A stretch of DNA of 64,000 nt from Hortaea werneckii (GCA_037044905.1 JBAOKB010000093.1:558001-622000); one strand, 5' to 3'. Counted from the stretch's first letter, positions 44,052 to 56,746 are shown. Notes: generated by a model not told the origin, from the sequence alone. A program made the numbers and translations.

Positions 44052-45936
44052 TCATACGCCTCTCGGATATACCCTGGGGCCTTTATCATGATTGGGAGCC
44101 GGCTTTGTTAGACCGTCCCAATCGAAAGTCGCGCCACTGTCCTCGTCCGGCCGATACACATCCCACTTCGCCAGCGCGCCTTCAGATTTCTGGCCAGAAG
44201 ACTTGACGAGCAAGCTTGGGTCTTCGCAGTAGTTGGTGATATACTTTGCCTTCTCCGGACTTCGAGGAGTCACGTCGCAAGGGAATTGAGATGCCATCGT
44301 GATCACATAGGGGTTCGTCTGGTACCACGGCACTGGATGGTTGTAACCGGCGCGACCTTCTTTGCGCTTTATGTTGAAACCCCATGCGATGGAGCCAATG
44401 GTGGTGTACAGCTCGGTGGTGACCAATTCGATCCCTGGACAAGCTCTTGTTCCATAGCCAAAGCCGGCGTCGCCACGGATGGTAGGATACTCACTCAATG
44501 GCTCCTTGTAAGTAGGCCAAGACGGGTCAAGCCAGCGCTCTGGTCTCCATTCGTCAGATTCCGGATAAAGGTTTGGCTCGCGGCTAATGAGATAGTGATT
44601 GGCGTGGATCATTGAGCCCTTCTTGATGAGAAAGCCATCGTAGACATCGTCGTCGGTCAGAACGTGTGGAACGCCGAGCGGCGTTGGCTGTCTCCATCGC
44701 AGCGTCTCCTTCACAACCGCACGCAGGACAGGCAGATTCGGCATATCCGACATTAGTGGCAGTCGATCACCGCATACTCGGTCAAGCTCTTCTTGCATGC
44801 GGGGAAGCCAGCTTGGGTAGTGACAGACTGCGGTGAAAAAAGTGTGAATCGGCGAGCCGATGGTGACGATTGCCACCAGAGCGTTTGAACCCACAGCATG
44901 CGCAGCTTCTTCTTGCTCAGTTGGCCCTTTTCGAGGCCTTGTGCCTTTTCAAGCCACAGCTTTGTCCAGGAACCCTCCGCAGTGCCGGCCTCGTACCGTG
45001 CAATAACATCATCTTGGGCCTCCGTAAAAGCATCCATCATTTGTTGTGCGCGCTTCTTCTCCATCTTGTTCCACGGGTTAATTGGATCAGGAATATTCAT
45101 GAGCGGCGTTAGGAGGTTCACGATGGGCCCTCCAGGTGATACGGCTTTCAATAGCACCGGCACCACATGTAGTAGCTTTGTGCCATGCTTAGGGTCACCC
45201 CATGCGATCCTTGCCGCTACACGGGCACAGTGGGTGATGATATGCTCTGACCATTTGTCTGGGTGATCGAGCAGTCGGCGCAGGGTGTTCTTGTTTTCAA
45301 GCTCCGGGTATCCGGAGAAGATGTTCTTCCCAGAAGAATGCTTGTTCAGGGCGTGAATGAAGTTCTTATGCCGCCAGAAATTCTCCCCAATGTTCATGAG
45401 CGGCAGGAATTCGGACCCATGAGCCACACCGACAGCCGCTGGGATCTCATGCCGACCGCCGTACTTCTTCCCACGGTGTACCAGCAAATCGCGCGCGATC
45501 CTGTCAGACTCAATCCAGACATGCGTTGTCCCGAAAACTTCCCATTCGTAGATCGGCCCGTACGTTTTGTGGAATTCACCAAAGTGCCATGCTGCTTCTG
45601 CGCCTGGAACAGGTACACCGAATGGTCGACCGATGTATGGAAGACCTGGACTGTGTAAGCGCAAAAATACGTTTGGATGTCAAGTTGGATCGTCATCTAC
45701 ATACCAGGAAGCTTTGGTAATCTTTTTACTCCCGCAGGTAAGTTTTCTTTCCTGGTGAGATGTGCAACAGCCAATGCAACCACCAACGCAAGCAGCCAGA
45801 ATACCCGAGAGTTCACAAAATTGAACTCAGATACAACGGGAGGTTCAGTTTGGGCGCCTGCGTAGTTGGAGGCGTTTATGACATTGTCATGAGTGTGATG
45901 TGACGGCCACTGCTGTGCGTGAACGGACTGCGACAT
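44052..45936 (-). CDS. Microsomal cytochrome P450, frame broken twice
   Basis: The N-terminus has a single membrane anchor (VFWLLALVVALAVAHL, about 47-62) and then a proline-rich hinge ending LPKLPG. One intron (about 45662-45713, GTATGT...TTACACAG) leads to PGLPYIGRPFGVP. The ExxR motif is KETLR, the PERW motif RPERWLDP and the haem loop FGYGTRACPGIE, so the catalytic core is complete. It is an ER-bound monooxygenase of a fungal family often drawn into aromatic or secondary metabolism; substrate unknown. Two -1 slips are inferred: at GG 45714-45715 at the exon 1 end, and near 44898, where KKKLRM continues as AVGSNALVAIVTIGSP only in the next frame. It is divergent from the FAD monooxygenase 2.2 kb away. 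Confidence 0.85.
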
Positions 45937-48140
45937 CTTTTGGAGATGCGCTGCAAGGTGTAAAAGAAGGCAAGGAATGTAGGGCTATACAGACCTGTGA
46001 TCGCCAGGAAGGTCAACTATATCAATAGTTCCGCACAGCTCACCAAAGTCAGTTTCAGATGCGGCATGGGCAGTAAGGGGACAGGGCATAGGCTGCACGG
46101 ACAACCGGAGTGCCGACTGTAGTTTGGTCCTGATTCACGGCCATGTCGCACTATCAGATGCACACATCATGTCTGAGTGCCAGATATCACCCTAAGCGTC
46201 TGCCAGGCCTTGCCATGCCCAAAGAAGCAGGCAGTGCATTTCCTGCCAAAGGGAAGAACGCATATAGCATGTTCGCAAACCATTCTCACCAGCCATGGTC
46301 TGCAGGTTTGTCCCTTAGAAGCCGACGAAGACGACCAGGTATGCTACATTATTGGATATGACACACCGGCCGGGCTTGCGGCTGAGAAGGTTAGAGCTTT
46401 GCCAGTGACGGATACAGAAGGCACAGCCAGGATCAGCGACGGACGTTAGAATGCGAAACGCGCACATCAAACATGGCTTGGTGGGCTGCTGCTGATGAAT
46501 CGCGTACAGCGACCAATGCGAAGCTCGGACCCGAAAAGGCGTCCGGCCCCGGAACTGTCCATGCCAACCGCTGCCATGAGTTTCTAAGCGTGGCTCAGGA
46601 GATGGGGGATGGTTTCGAAGCAGTGAACATCCCGCCAGAAATGTGATGCAAAAGTGAATATGGCTGTCTACTGGACATCAGTTTTTTTTTTTTTTTTTGA
46701 TATGATGGAGAGTTCCATGGTGAGTCAATGAAAGACATGAGACCAGCCGACTATAGCCCACTACGCCAGACCACTCAGGATATCGCCAAATTTTCAAACG
46801 TGCAATAGGCGGGTGAACAGATGATGGATGGAGTTATCGCCGTTCATTGTTGTGAGGTCTTGCAGTAATCCCTTCTTTAGAAATGCCAGGTGCATGCGGA
46901 TGCATCACCACCTTGCTTAGAACGAACCCCTTGTTGCGAGCAAGTTGTAGACTTCGTCCGTAACTTTCTTCATGAGAATGAAGGTAGTATTAACACCCAA
47001 GGCCATTACACTCATCTCTTAAAACACGCTGGAGGAAGATGAAACCAACCACGTTCGGGCATCTACATGTATCAAAGCCATTTTCCACATGGCCCCCGCT
47101 ACCTTTCCAGGCTCGCAATCAAGCTCTGCCAACTAGGATTTGCAAATGCCCGATGCAGGTGAGGTGATCCTAGCAAGCCTATCAGACAAAAAATTGCAGC
47201 CCTGCATCATGAGGCTGTCTGACGATTATGTTCACAACCTTCATGTACAAAGGTACTGCACGCCACTTCGACCACCTGCCTCCGGATGTTCACTAGTCAG
47301 GTTGGAGGGAAGCACGAGCCCAGGATCGCGGAGAAAAGTGCGAAATGAGATCTCAACCATGACCCGCTTGCTTTTATTACATAACCATGGTGTAGAACCG
47401 CGGCGAGCAACGAGGTCGGAGAGACGGAGCAGGTAGACGCCGACAAACATGCCTCCATAGGTGTACAAAACTCATCGATGTTTCCTGCTAAATGGTCAAG
47501 CATGCCAGTCAAGAAGAGCCGTCGGATCATGCTTGCTTTGGTGCTTTGCTGCTACATCGCGAATTCCCGGATCCTCGTCGGTTGGTCGGCTGCTCTTGAG
47601 CCGATGTGCTAGGGCTGTCATCTAAATCGGGATGTGTAAGACTTCCCCATGCCAACCTGGAGAGCTTGGACGCAGCGGATCGGCTTAAAACTTCAAGGGC
47701 TTGATACAAAGTTCACATGCATCATCAGCTTCGTCGCAGGCGATGGTTCAAGCGGTATACATAAGGCACAAAGAACGCAGCTTTCTCAATCAGTTCTTTT
47801 CTTGACGAGAGATGCAATTGCCACGACCGCGGGCCGGAGGAGGACAGTGCTCTTGGAAAAGTTCATTGGGATTTCCGATTCGGGCGGAGCTATCTTTGCC
47901 AACCCCGTCAGACCAGTAGGCTCGCACTCGCAGACGGCAGCGCGCCGGCCCCAAAATTGCTATTCCCAGTAATCTGTTGACGCGCGAGCCAAGTCAGCGT
48001 CAGGGATTCGTGCTGCTCAGCTCGCTGCGGCTGGTCTTACCATGTGGTTATCGCCGTAGGCTTTCTTTACTCTTGCGATTCGGCATTTTGACGCTCTCTT
48101 TCTACCTTATCCACAAACCCTTCTTCTCTATCTATCAGTC
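45937..48140. promoter_or_regulatory. Large divergent intergenic region, 2.2 kb
   Basis: Between the starts of the P450 and the FAD monooxygenase. Short overlapping ORFs only. It contains a run of 17 T at 46682-46698. The last 100 bases before 48141 are CT-rich, a typical core promoter. Confidence 0.5.
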
Positions 48141-49531
48141 ATGGCTCCAGCATCTCCAGACGGCCTTCGGGTCATCATCCTCGGTGGTGGAATTTCTGGT
48201 CTCACCACTGCTCTCGCCTTGACCAAGTATGCGCCGAAGGGCCAGGTCCCCAAGATCGACATCTTTGAGATCCGTCCGGAGCCTGCGACCATTGGTGGTG
48301 CTGTGAACCTCACCCCCAATGCTCTGCGCATGCTGGACCACCTCGGTGCACTTCCCATCATTCGCGAAAGAGACTACGGCCGCACGATCGACTACCTCGA
48401 GGTCTTCGACATCTATTCCGGCAAGCTGGCAGAGTCGAGTTTCCAGGGACCTGAGGGCAAGGGTATTGGCGACCCGCCATACAAGGCTCTGCGCATCACT
48501 CGCGGAGATGCCCTCAAGGGTGTGCTGGAGGCCGTGAACAGGCAGGAGAACATTACCATGACCTGCGGCAAGAGGACGGTCAGCATCGACGAGAAGGAAG
48601 ACGGCGTGACGCTGCAATTTGAAGACGGTGGTTCTGCCTCTGGCGAGCTGCTCATGGGCTGTGATGGTATCCACTCTGTCACCCGTCTGAAGCACGTTGA
48701 GCCTGAGCGCAAGGCTACCTACTCCGGTGTCGCCAACGCCTTCGGCTTCGCGCCAATCGACAAGGACTTCAAGGTGCACTTTGAATGCACTGCGATCAAC
48801 TTTGCCCGCCGTGGCATGTTGCTCACTTCATATCACAGCTCAAAGGGCGACTCGGTCTACGTTGGCGGTTTGATGCAGGTTCCGGATGTTGGTTCCAGGG
48901 ACGGCTGGAAGTCTGTTGGCGCGGATGCCGACAAGACGAGGGGACAGCTCATGGAGCGGTTTGGCGATGCGAAGATCCCTTGCATCAAGCCTCTGATTGA
49001 AAAGGCACAGGACTTCTTCTTGTGGCCTGTTTACACGCTGAGCAAGCACGGCAAGTGGTCAACGAACCGTGTCATGCTGCTCGGTGACGCTGCTGTAAGT
49101 GCATTTCCATCTGGCGAGAAAGATTCAAGAGCTGACTTCAACCTCGCAGCACGCAATGCCTCCCCAGGGCGAATCCACCGGTATCGTCTTCGAAGACACC
49201 GTCCTCTTCTCCCGCTGCCTCACCAAGTGGCTCGAAAAGGGCCGCCCAGGCGGCAACATGCGCGAGGCCTTCGACGCCTATGAGAAGCTGCGCAAGCACC
49301 GTATCGAGGTTGCTTTCGAAGAGTCCAAGAGCGTGGTTAGCACTGTATCCGATGCAGGCTGGTTAGGGCACACGATCAAGACTTACGTCGTGCCGTGGTA
49401 CCTGTGGTTCACTCGCAGCTACCGTGAGAAGCACTTTATTGAGGATGTCACAACAGTGAGTAACTACCCTGTGAAATCCGAGCTTCGTGCAATGTTGCTA
49501 ATCTGTCTTCCAGGTCGACATCGGCTACTAG
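48141..49531 (+). CDS. FAD-dependent monooxygenase, salicylate-hydroxylase-like
   Basis: Exons are 48141-49094, 49150-49455 and 49514-49531, giving 425 residues; both introns are GT-AG and the last exon adds VDIGY. Family motifs are the dinucleotide loop ILGGGISGLTTALAL near the N-terminus, LLMGCDGIHSVTR (DG motif) and MLLGDAAHAMPPQGESTG (GD motif), the last formed across intron 1. It is a single-component group A flavin hydroxylase using NAD(P)H and O2 on an aromatic or polycyclic substrate; which one is not readable. No membrane segment is visible. The gene is intact, unlike its P450 neighbour. Confidence 0.9.
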
Positions 49532-50127
49532 ACTGTCTCTGTCTAACGGCAGAGACGATAATGAAATCTTTTGCATGTAAGACGATATCACTCCGCAGGG
49601 AAGGAGCCTTTGGATAGGATTCTATAGAACAGTGTACCTTTTTATTCAGTCATATTACCGTATTCTTCTTCCTTGATCGTCCATGGACATGGTTTGGCAC
49701 TATGCTCGAGCATTCAGCAGCGGACATACAATAACGATAAGTACAGGAAACCGAAGCAAGGGGTGTCAACCAGAGATCAGTAAGGAGTGTAGAGAGAAAT
49801 TCGAAACGAAGAGAAATAGTAATAGTGACTAGCACAAAATATACACATGGTATCGTAACAAATCCATAAGCGATCAAAAGCGCTTCAGCCATATCGCAGT
49901 AGGGAAGCATGCTATACACTAATAAATGTTTCCCTCTGAATGACATGCTGTAGAATACAAAACCCGCCGTAGTTACATTAAATCTGGTTTGGAGCGCCGA
50001 AATCCGCGTCCCGGTATCTTTTTTGTCCATTCCTTTCCGAAACCCCTGGCATGCTAAGAAAAGGATTTGAGGACCACACTGTTCGAAGAAGTGTAATTTG
50101 GCCCTAACGACTCGCGGAACGAGACGT
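49532..50127. other. Intergenic, about 600 bp, convergent
   Basis: AT-richer 3' region. A long minus ORF overlapping 49650-50483 is an antisense/alternate-frame shadow of the next gene. Confidence 0.55.
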
Positions 50128-50758
50128 CTAAGCGCGCAGAGAGCGGCGGGCAGAAGAGCTGCAGTTGGTCGGCACGAAGGTGCCAACGTCGACCAACCAG
50201 GCACCGCTGTTGAACTCGGAGTACAGGCTGGAAATCTGCCACGGCTGGGAAGAGGAGGGGTCGGGGTTCTTGACGCACTCGCCGACGATGATACCGGTGA
50301 CCGGCTCCGGCTGCAGGTCGTCGGCGTTCCAGCGGAGGAAGACGGTGTTGCAGTTGTACCAGATGTTGAGCTGCTGGAAGTTGATCGGGGGCTGAGCACC
50401 CTGGGCGGCCATGAAAGAGTCACGGGTGGTGAAGGTGGCCTCGCCGAGCTGCAAGGGAAAGAGTCAATACATCTTGTTCGCAAGGCACAGACTAGACAAT
50501 GGTTTCTCGGCTTACCGGCTGGGGGAGAGGGCAGCCAGCGTTGATCAGCTCGCTGACGGAGTCGGAGTAGTCGTGGAAGTCGGCAGTCAGCGCGTTCTCA
50601 GCGACGGTCGCGTCGTAGTCGGCGATCAGCGTCTGGAAGTTGTCGGCAACCTGCTGGGCCTCGGCCTGGGTCATGCAAGCGCCGTCGTCACGCTTGATCA
50701 TGTTGGCGGAAGAGACGGCGACGAGAGCCGCAGAGGCGAGGGCGGTGAAAGAGCGCAT
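50128..50758 (-). CDS. Secreted NTF2-like domain protein
   Basis: Exon 1 is 50758-50516 and exon 2 is 50448-50128, separated by a 67 bp intron (GTAAGC...CTTGCAG); 187 residues. A signal peptide (MRSFTALASAALVAVSSA) is followed by a KR site. The mature part has the NTF2-like/cystatin-type alpha-beta cone order: helices (QAEAQQVADNFQTLIADYD), ALTADFHDYSDS, then strands VFLRWNADD, GIIVGECV, WQISSLYSEFNSGAWLVD. Four cysteines could pair. Proteins of this type are abundant secreted products of filamentous ascomycetes with unknown ligand. The gene is intact. Confidence 0.85.
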
Positions 50759-53115
50759 CTTGATGGTTGGCTTTAATCGGATGTGACGGGGATTGTCGAC
50801 GTGAGTGGATGCGGGACTAGAAAATGCGGCGTGTGGTGGTGTGGAAGAGCGAGTGGACGGTACGAAAATGTACTGCAGATGTCGGAGCCTATGTAACCTG
50901 GGACAACAAGCACGGAGACTGGTGAGACTGGGGGGGGCAGGACGTTATAGGGTTGGAGGCAGCGCCGAGAGCGATAGACTGGGACAGCCATGCTTCTCCC
51001 CTGAGCCCACCACGCTTTTGCCCAGCCAACGCCATCCTCACCGTGGCGTCCTGGCCAGTGCTGAGGTGAATTCAGACGGCCGGCGCTCTACGGACGGCGG
51101 GAACTAGCTGTTTTCAGCAATTGTCTCTTCCCACCTCGGCTCTCATTTGGCTGACTTTGCCCAATCGAGATACCGGAACAGGCGAGGATCTGTTCTAAAC
51201 ATGGACGTGATGCGGGATCTTGCAGGTCTCCGACGCGCTAATGCCAAGCTCGAGCCTTGGTGGAGATCATCTCAGAGGAGGTTGTCAGCATGGTCGCCAC
51301 GGCTACGGACGCGAGAGCCGACCACCCCATTTTCTCACTACTTCCCCATCGCCGTCGGCTGTCCATTTGCTGAGACGCGGTTGGCGGATCGCGCTTCTGC
51401 TCTGGTCCTTTGCCTCTTTCGCTGATTGCTCGTGTCAGCGTCGCGTATAAGGCCAGCGCAATCTCCTCCGCGAGGCTCGGCATTTCTTGGGTGCTCTTGG
51501 TCCATCAGTGCTTGTCAGTCTTGCTACAGCTTGTCGACTTGCTTTGGTGCGGACAAGATGTGCTTGACGAGACGACATGTTTTGGTCGTCCCACAGCATG
51601 ACTATGTCCCCTCAGAGCCATGACGAGTGGCGAAAGCCGCTGTCTGGCTGGCTACCTAGTTAGCGGCACATTGCATGGCAGCAGCTGGCCATACCTGTCA
51701 TGAAACAAAAACGCGACTTTCCGCCAGGCAAGTGGTACCGGCAGCGCCAGCTCGGCAACCCATCCAGTTGCCATACGGCAAGTCATTGGTTTTTTGGGAG
51801 CCAGCACAGCACAACATCATCTGTGACCAGATTCCTGTGTCTCGTATCATAGTAGACGGTGCGTAGCACCGCGCAAGTAGTACGACCCATGCGGAAGCAG
51901 GACTCATTACCAGTCACAACGCCCTTTGGTTCAGTGATTACAGCAGATGATGCATCTGTGTCTGTTATTGAAATGCCTCGTCCGCTGTAATCTGCTTCTC
52001 GCCTTTACTCTCATTTCTTTACAGTACTGAATGTCTTTCTACAATACGATAATAAGGCCTGCCTCCAACAAGCTGCGGACGAGCATAGTAATCTGACCGT
52101 CTTTCCTGTGGCCGCAGCAATTATGCTCTCGAGAAGCAAGCACATTGCGGATCTCTGGAGAGTATCACTAAAGGTAGGTATTGTTATTGCCATGCTGCAT
52201 TCAAATTGCATTTCCTCGCCCGGAATTGCGCTGCCGTCGAGCTATAATTACGGTGTCTAGTTGAGTGGTTGGGCAGGTGCCGGCAAACAAGCTCGACGCC
52301 AGGCTTACGGGTCCCCCAATCTCGGACATTGGTTACTAGCGCAAACCCAATCGTCTTATTCCCGAGTCATGCGGTTGACAAGAACGTCAAGATCAATTAC
52401 CTGCTTCCTACGTCAAACATTTTTATTTAGAAAAAGACAATGGCTTAATGGCACGATCATCAGCTTCTTGCAACCTGTGGCCATGAGATGGTATAGTTGC
52501 ATTATAAAAAGGCCTGTCTCCTTGCCGATTGTTTGCACTCGTACGCTTAGGTTCAACCCGTATAAGAAGTGCCTTGACAACCACTTGCGATCATCACCTA
52601 GATCAAAGAAAGCCTGCGATAGTGGTGTAGTGTAGCTATATCATGTGTACTTTATCATCTTGTCTAACTTCAGGCTATCCTAGGAAGCTGCTTGTGATAG
52701 TGCCGAAGCACAATGAATTGCAACGCCTGCCTCAGATGCTCTTAAGAAAAGGTTTCTACCGTCAAGCCATTCTCTTCCAGGAGTGCGCAGGCCATTCCAC
52801 CGAACCTGCTATAGTGGTTTGACATATGTGTAGGCCAGATGCACCGAAAGATGATTGAAGCGGGCAGGTCTTAATCCCGGCCGTCGTTTGATTTTGGTCG
52901 TATCCTCCGCGAAATCCAGGTCCGACCTCATTGCAACAATAGTAATCTGGTACTGCCAACGCTGATGGCGGTCTAAGGCAGGATTTTCAGTGTTCGGTCC
53001 ATCGCAGACCCAGACTTGCTGTCACTTGGACATGACTTGTTGGACGTAGGACATTGCCAGCGGTGTCACGACACCATCTTGGGCCACATCGTGTCTTGTT
53101 CGAAATCTGAACCAA
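50759..53115. other. Largest gene-free stretch, about 2.36 kb
   Basis: No credible coding frame. The part 51900-52760 is AT-richer than its surroundings with TA-rich words, which could mark decayed repeat DNA, but I cannot identify a transposon. The left end holds the promoter of the NTF2-like gene. Confidence 0.5.
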
Positions 53116-54266
53116 TCAACCCATGCCCTTTACTTTGCCATATGCTCCTCCCATCTTCTTTCGCTCTTCAAGAGCTCTCTTATACGGTGGAGCGGTAGGT
53201 GGCTGCACCGGATCAAGGCTTATGTGGCCTTCCGGCAACTTATGGCTGGCATCAGCGTCAAATGCGCTCAGATCACCGCATGCAAGGAAAGGAGCAATCC
53301 AACGTGTCGACCGATCAGCCAGCCCTTGCGTGTCGGCGGCAAGTACTTCGACAGGATCAGGACCGAGGTCGAGCTCCACTACCCCATCTTCCCTTTTTGT
53401 CCTGATAGGAAAGCTCCGCTCATCGCGGTGAGTTGGAGACTCTTCGAGCTTTCGACCTGCGCCTAGCGGGTTGTCCAAGCTTGCTTTGAAGCCGCGTGGC
53501 GGTCGGAAGTTCGTGCAGACGATGAAAGCTTCCACGCTACTTGCTCGACTACTCCTTGGTTTCGCGACTGTCACGTTCTCAAAGACGATCTTCAGTTGTG
53601 CGTATAGCAAGTCCACATCCTTTCCTCTGAATATCTTGGCTACGAACTTGCCGCCAGGTTTTAGCACGCACAAGGCGAGGTTCAGAGCGGCCCAAGTAGC
53701 TGGGATTGCACGTAGATGTCCAGATCATGGAGGCCAGTGACGTCCGGTGCGCCATCAGAAAGGACTAGATCCACTGGATGCGATGCCTCGGTAGATGATG
53801 ATGACTGATCGTAGTCCGGATCCAAGGCGTTCAGAAGCAGAGGAATAGTGGATGGGTGAGTGATGTCTGCTTTAAGACAAGTAATGCCCTCCAGTGGAGA
53901 CATGGGCTGGAGATCAATGGCAACGATCTTGACATCTTTACGCGGCGCAGCTTCTTGTTGAGGTTCCTCTTCTTCTTCTTCGCTTCCATCTAGATTCGCC
54001 CCCTGTTCCCGAAGGCGCAGGATTTCCCGATGGCGTTTGTCCTCCCAAGCTGCTCTGCCAACTTGTTGGCCCTGTATCAGTACACGCGAAAGTACCTGCG
54101 ACCAGCTTCCGGGTGCTGCACATAGATCGACCACCCGAGTCACCCCGCCGAAGAGGTCAAACTCTTCGTCCAGCTGCAAAAGTTTGAAGGCTGAGCGGGC
54201 ACGCCAGCCTTGCTCCTTTGCGAGACGATAGTAAGCGTCCCGCTTGTCTTTCGAAGATTTGCCCAT
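53116..54266 (-). CDS. TRM7: tRNA 2'-O-methyltransferase Trm7 (FtsJ family), one frame break
   Basis: The FtsJ/RrmJ fold is complete: the N-terminal [20 protein letters not shown], the SAM loop [46 protein letters not shown] and [14 protein letters not shown] carry the K-D-K-E tetrad. Trm7 methylates positions 32 and 34 of the anticodon loop of tRNA-Phe, Trp and Leu, with partner proteins. The frame slips by one base at plus-strand AA 53694-53695: QSQLL continues as [15 protein letters not shown] only in the next frame. Repaired length is about 383 residues, longer than yeast Trm7 (310), partly through an acidic insertion with EEEEEE between the SAM loop and the next strand. Confidence 0.9.
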
Positions 54267-54650
54267 GGTTTATCTACGTACTATGGCCGTACTCAAAATG
54301 GTCACTCGAGACGGATGGTGGTGCGAAGAAGTCGTCTCTTGGCCCGTGCGCACTGAGGCTTCCCTCGCCTCGACTGCGACACCCTTCTGTCCTAGCTTGT
54401 TGGCACATTATGGTCTCGCTCCCGGGCTGCGAATGTCTTTCATGTGGGTAACCGTCTCGTCGAAAATGATATCTACGCTCTATCTGTGCGGTCCGCCATG
54501 AGATGATAGGTGATGTGGGTCTTCAGTCTGCCAGATCTCCCCAGGTCTCAGACCGAAAGGGAACCTGTTTCTTCGAGAGACCATTCTATGTACATGTGCG
54601 ACGTGAAACCAAAGAATTCTTGAGACTCGCAAGCTTGAACATGACGCAAA
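54267..54650. other. Intergenic, about 380 bp
   Basis: Trm7 leader and the SDR 3' end. A + strand ORF beginning at 54244 overlaps Trm7's start and has no family resemblance. Confidence 0.5.
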
Positions 54651-55535
54651 CTAGCTCTGCTTCATCCAATCCTGCATAGCAAAGTTCCTGTTCCTTTCAG
54701 CATACGCTCGCGCCCAATCTTGCATGCCTTTTTCATCCATATAAGAGCTGGCAGCAGGCTTCTCAGGCGCCTCATGCCAAATCAGCTCCTGCATGTTGCC
54801 CTCAACAACGTCGCCTGTTCTTCCAGTCGACACCCAATCTGCTTTCTCCACACCATCGAGGTTTCCCAGTTCGACAAAACCTCTCAACATTGTCTCCATC
54901 GGGGTTAACTGCTCGGGTTTGAAGCTCTCCAACAGACCCGGAGGTGCCAGGCCAGTGGCCACCATTGCAGGACATAAGGCGTTGATGCGAATGTTGAAGG
55001 GCGTGGCTACCGGTGCGGCAGAGCGGACAAGCCCAATCAAGCCATGCTTGGTGGCTGCATACTGCGGCACAGATGGAAGAGGATAAATCCCTGCGGCTGA
55101 AGCAGTCACTACAATCTTGCCTCCTGGTTTCGTCTTCCCTGAAGCCTCACTGTCAAGACACATATAGTGCGTGGCGAGCTTGATTCCATAGTAGGTCCCA
55201 GTAAGATTTACATCGAAAGTCTTCATGTTTGGCTGTCTTGGCGGATTTTGAGGGTCAATCGAAATGGAGTTAAAGATGTCATCGCGGTCATCGATACCAG
55301 CGTTGGCGGCGAAGAAGTCGAGGCGGTTTTGCCATGCGAAGGCTTTTTGGAAAAGCGCAGCCTGCTGATCCCATGAAGAGATGTCGGTCCGCACAAAGAT
55401 GGAATTCTCTATGCTTTCCGAAGGTTCATTGACATCCGCACGTACAACTGCCCAGCCACGCCGCGACAAGTCTTTGCTCAATGCTAGACCTATTCCTGAA
55501 GATGAACCAGTAACGATGGCGGTCGGTGGCGCCAT
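54651..55535 (-). CDS. Short-chain dehydrogenase, 15-PGDH-like
   Basis: An intact 294-residue ORF. Motifs are the cofactor loop VTGSSSGIGLALSKDL at residues 8-23, ANAGI, the catalytic serine in VVTASAAG and the YAATK catalytic pair, followed by RINALCPAMVATGL. The Asp in VVRADVNE at the end of the second strand favours NAD(H). It resembles the fungal group annotated as NAD-dependent 15-hydroxyprostaglandin dehydrogenase-like; physiological substrate unknown. No intron. Its C-terminus continues past the core fold with a Trp-rich tail. Confidence 0.88.
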   Translation of the reverse strand: MAPPTAIVTGSSSGIGLALSKDLSRRGWAVVRADVNEPSESIENSIFVRTDISSWDQQAALFQKAFAWQNRLDFFAANAGIDDRDDIFNSISIDPQNPPRQPNMKTFDVNLTGTYYGIKLATHYMCLDSEASGKTKPGGKIVVTASAAGIYPLPSVPQYAATKHGLIGLVRSAAPVATPFNIRINALCPAMVATGLAPPGLLESFKPEQLTPMETMLRGFVELGNLDGVEKADWVSTGRTGDVVEGNMQELIWHEAPEKPAASSYMDEKGMQDWARAYAERNRNFAMQDWMKQS

Positions 55536-56746
55536 TTCGTCCAGTCAATGCCTGCTTTCCACTTGAGACTTGGCTTTTGGAAGTCGAAGATGATGTTTGA
55601 CAGACGGATTCGATCTGGAAGTGAAACGTATAATTGTAGTGCCCGTAGCAGCCTACATATGCCCCCTCATTGTGCCCTCGCCGGCACAATGGAGCTGGAG
55701 TGGAGCAGCAACACATCTGCCGACATAGCTCACCCTTGCAGAACTGCCGAAAGAACCCAAACAATGCCGCATGGCAATGGAGATTGATTTATACTTTCAA
55801 ATAGTCAAGGAAATTAGCTACCTACAGCTTCATATCGACATAGGGTGTGATCCGCGACTTCAATAGGATAGATTGTGGTTTTAAGCCAGAGGCCGAGCGA
55901 GGTGCAGGCCAGGACTGAGATGGCGTTGGCCCAAGCGCAGCTTAGTCATTCGCTGCTGTCCTCAATTTCGCACCCACCAACAACATTCGATCCTCCCTTC
56001 TCTTCCCACCACCATCAAACATTCCTGGCGAGCTTCACTGTCAAAGTGCCGCCTGATGCCGCATGTCTCCAGAGCAGTAGAATGAACATTCTGGAAGAAA
56101 TACGTAAGAGCGACTGCGCAAGACGACTCTCTGAAAAAATGGCGAGAGTTCACAGATCAGGTACGTCAAATCTCACTCTGGGACAAACGCACCTCTGCAA
56201 TGATGATCATGCATTATCCAAATATGTTTCAACCCCATACGACTCTTACCTCATATATCAAACCGTGGGTAGACTGCGCATCTATCTGACACGTCCTCCT
56301 ACTTCTAATCCGCGAAGACCATGCTCTACGGAGCCAATACTGATCTTGTTGCACAGAAGCTCTTACCATGTTCTCCCAAATGGAAGTAGTATATCACAGC
56401 AGTACTGCGAAGCTTGGAACGAAAGTGGAAGCGATCGCAACAGCAATACATTTGGTCAAGTATAGATTGTATTTCATAACTCATGTCTCATGCCATCAGG
56501 CAAAGCTAGATTCGAATTTCACTTTTCCTTTCCGACCTTTACCCCTCCATCTAATTCTATGATGTTGAGCAGTATGATGCTCATTTTCGCAAAGCCAAAT
56601 GCCGGGATCACAAGAAATTAAGAGGTGGTCAGAAGATAGATGTTGTGGGCATAGCAAAAGAGAATCAACAGCTTTCATGGGTCCTCAGAGGGTCTACTCC
56701 ATGAAATGGCTTAACGCACTGGGTCGGCTGTAAAGAGCTGCGGACT
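55536..56746. other. Intergenic, about 1.2 kb
   Basis: A + strand frame around 55875-56465 includes a short charged segment at 56083 (MNILEEIRKSDCARRLSEKM) just before a GTACGT donor, so a small spliced gene cannot be excluded. I see no family and do not call it. Confidence 0.4.

Noticed and set aside
46682..46698. Run of 17 T as a transposon tail
   Set aside because: No target-site duplication or element body beside it; a simple homopolymer.
49650..50483. 277-codon minus ORF
   Set aside because: It overlaps the NTF2-like gene in another frame, is Ser/Pro/Arg low-complexity and runs on into AT-rich 3' sequence; a shadow ORF.
44052..50758. Secondary-metabolite gene cluster
   Set aside because: Only a P450 and a flavin monooxygenase are present; no polyketide, peptide or terpene synthase, transporter or cluster regulator.
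51900..52760. AT-rich stretch as a RIP-mutated transposon
   Set aside because: No recognisable transposase or reverse-transcriptase peptides and no terminal repeats seen by eye.
55875..56465. 196-codon + ORF
   Set aside because: Composition looks like leader and non-coding sequence; only a short charged piece near 56083 is protein-like, with no family.
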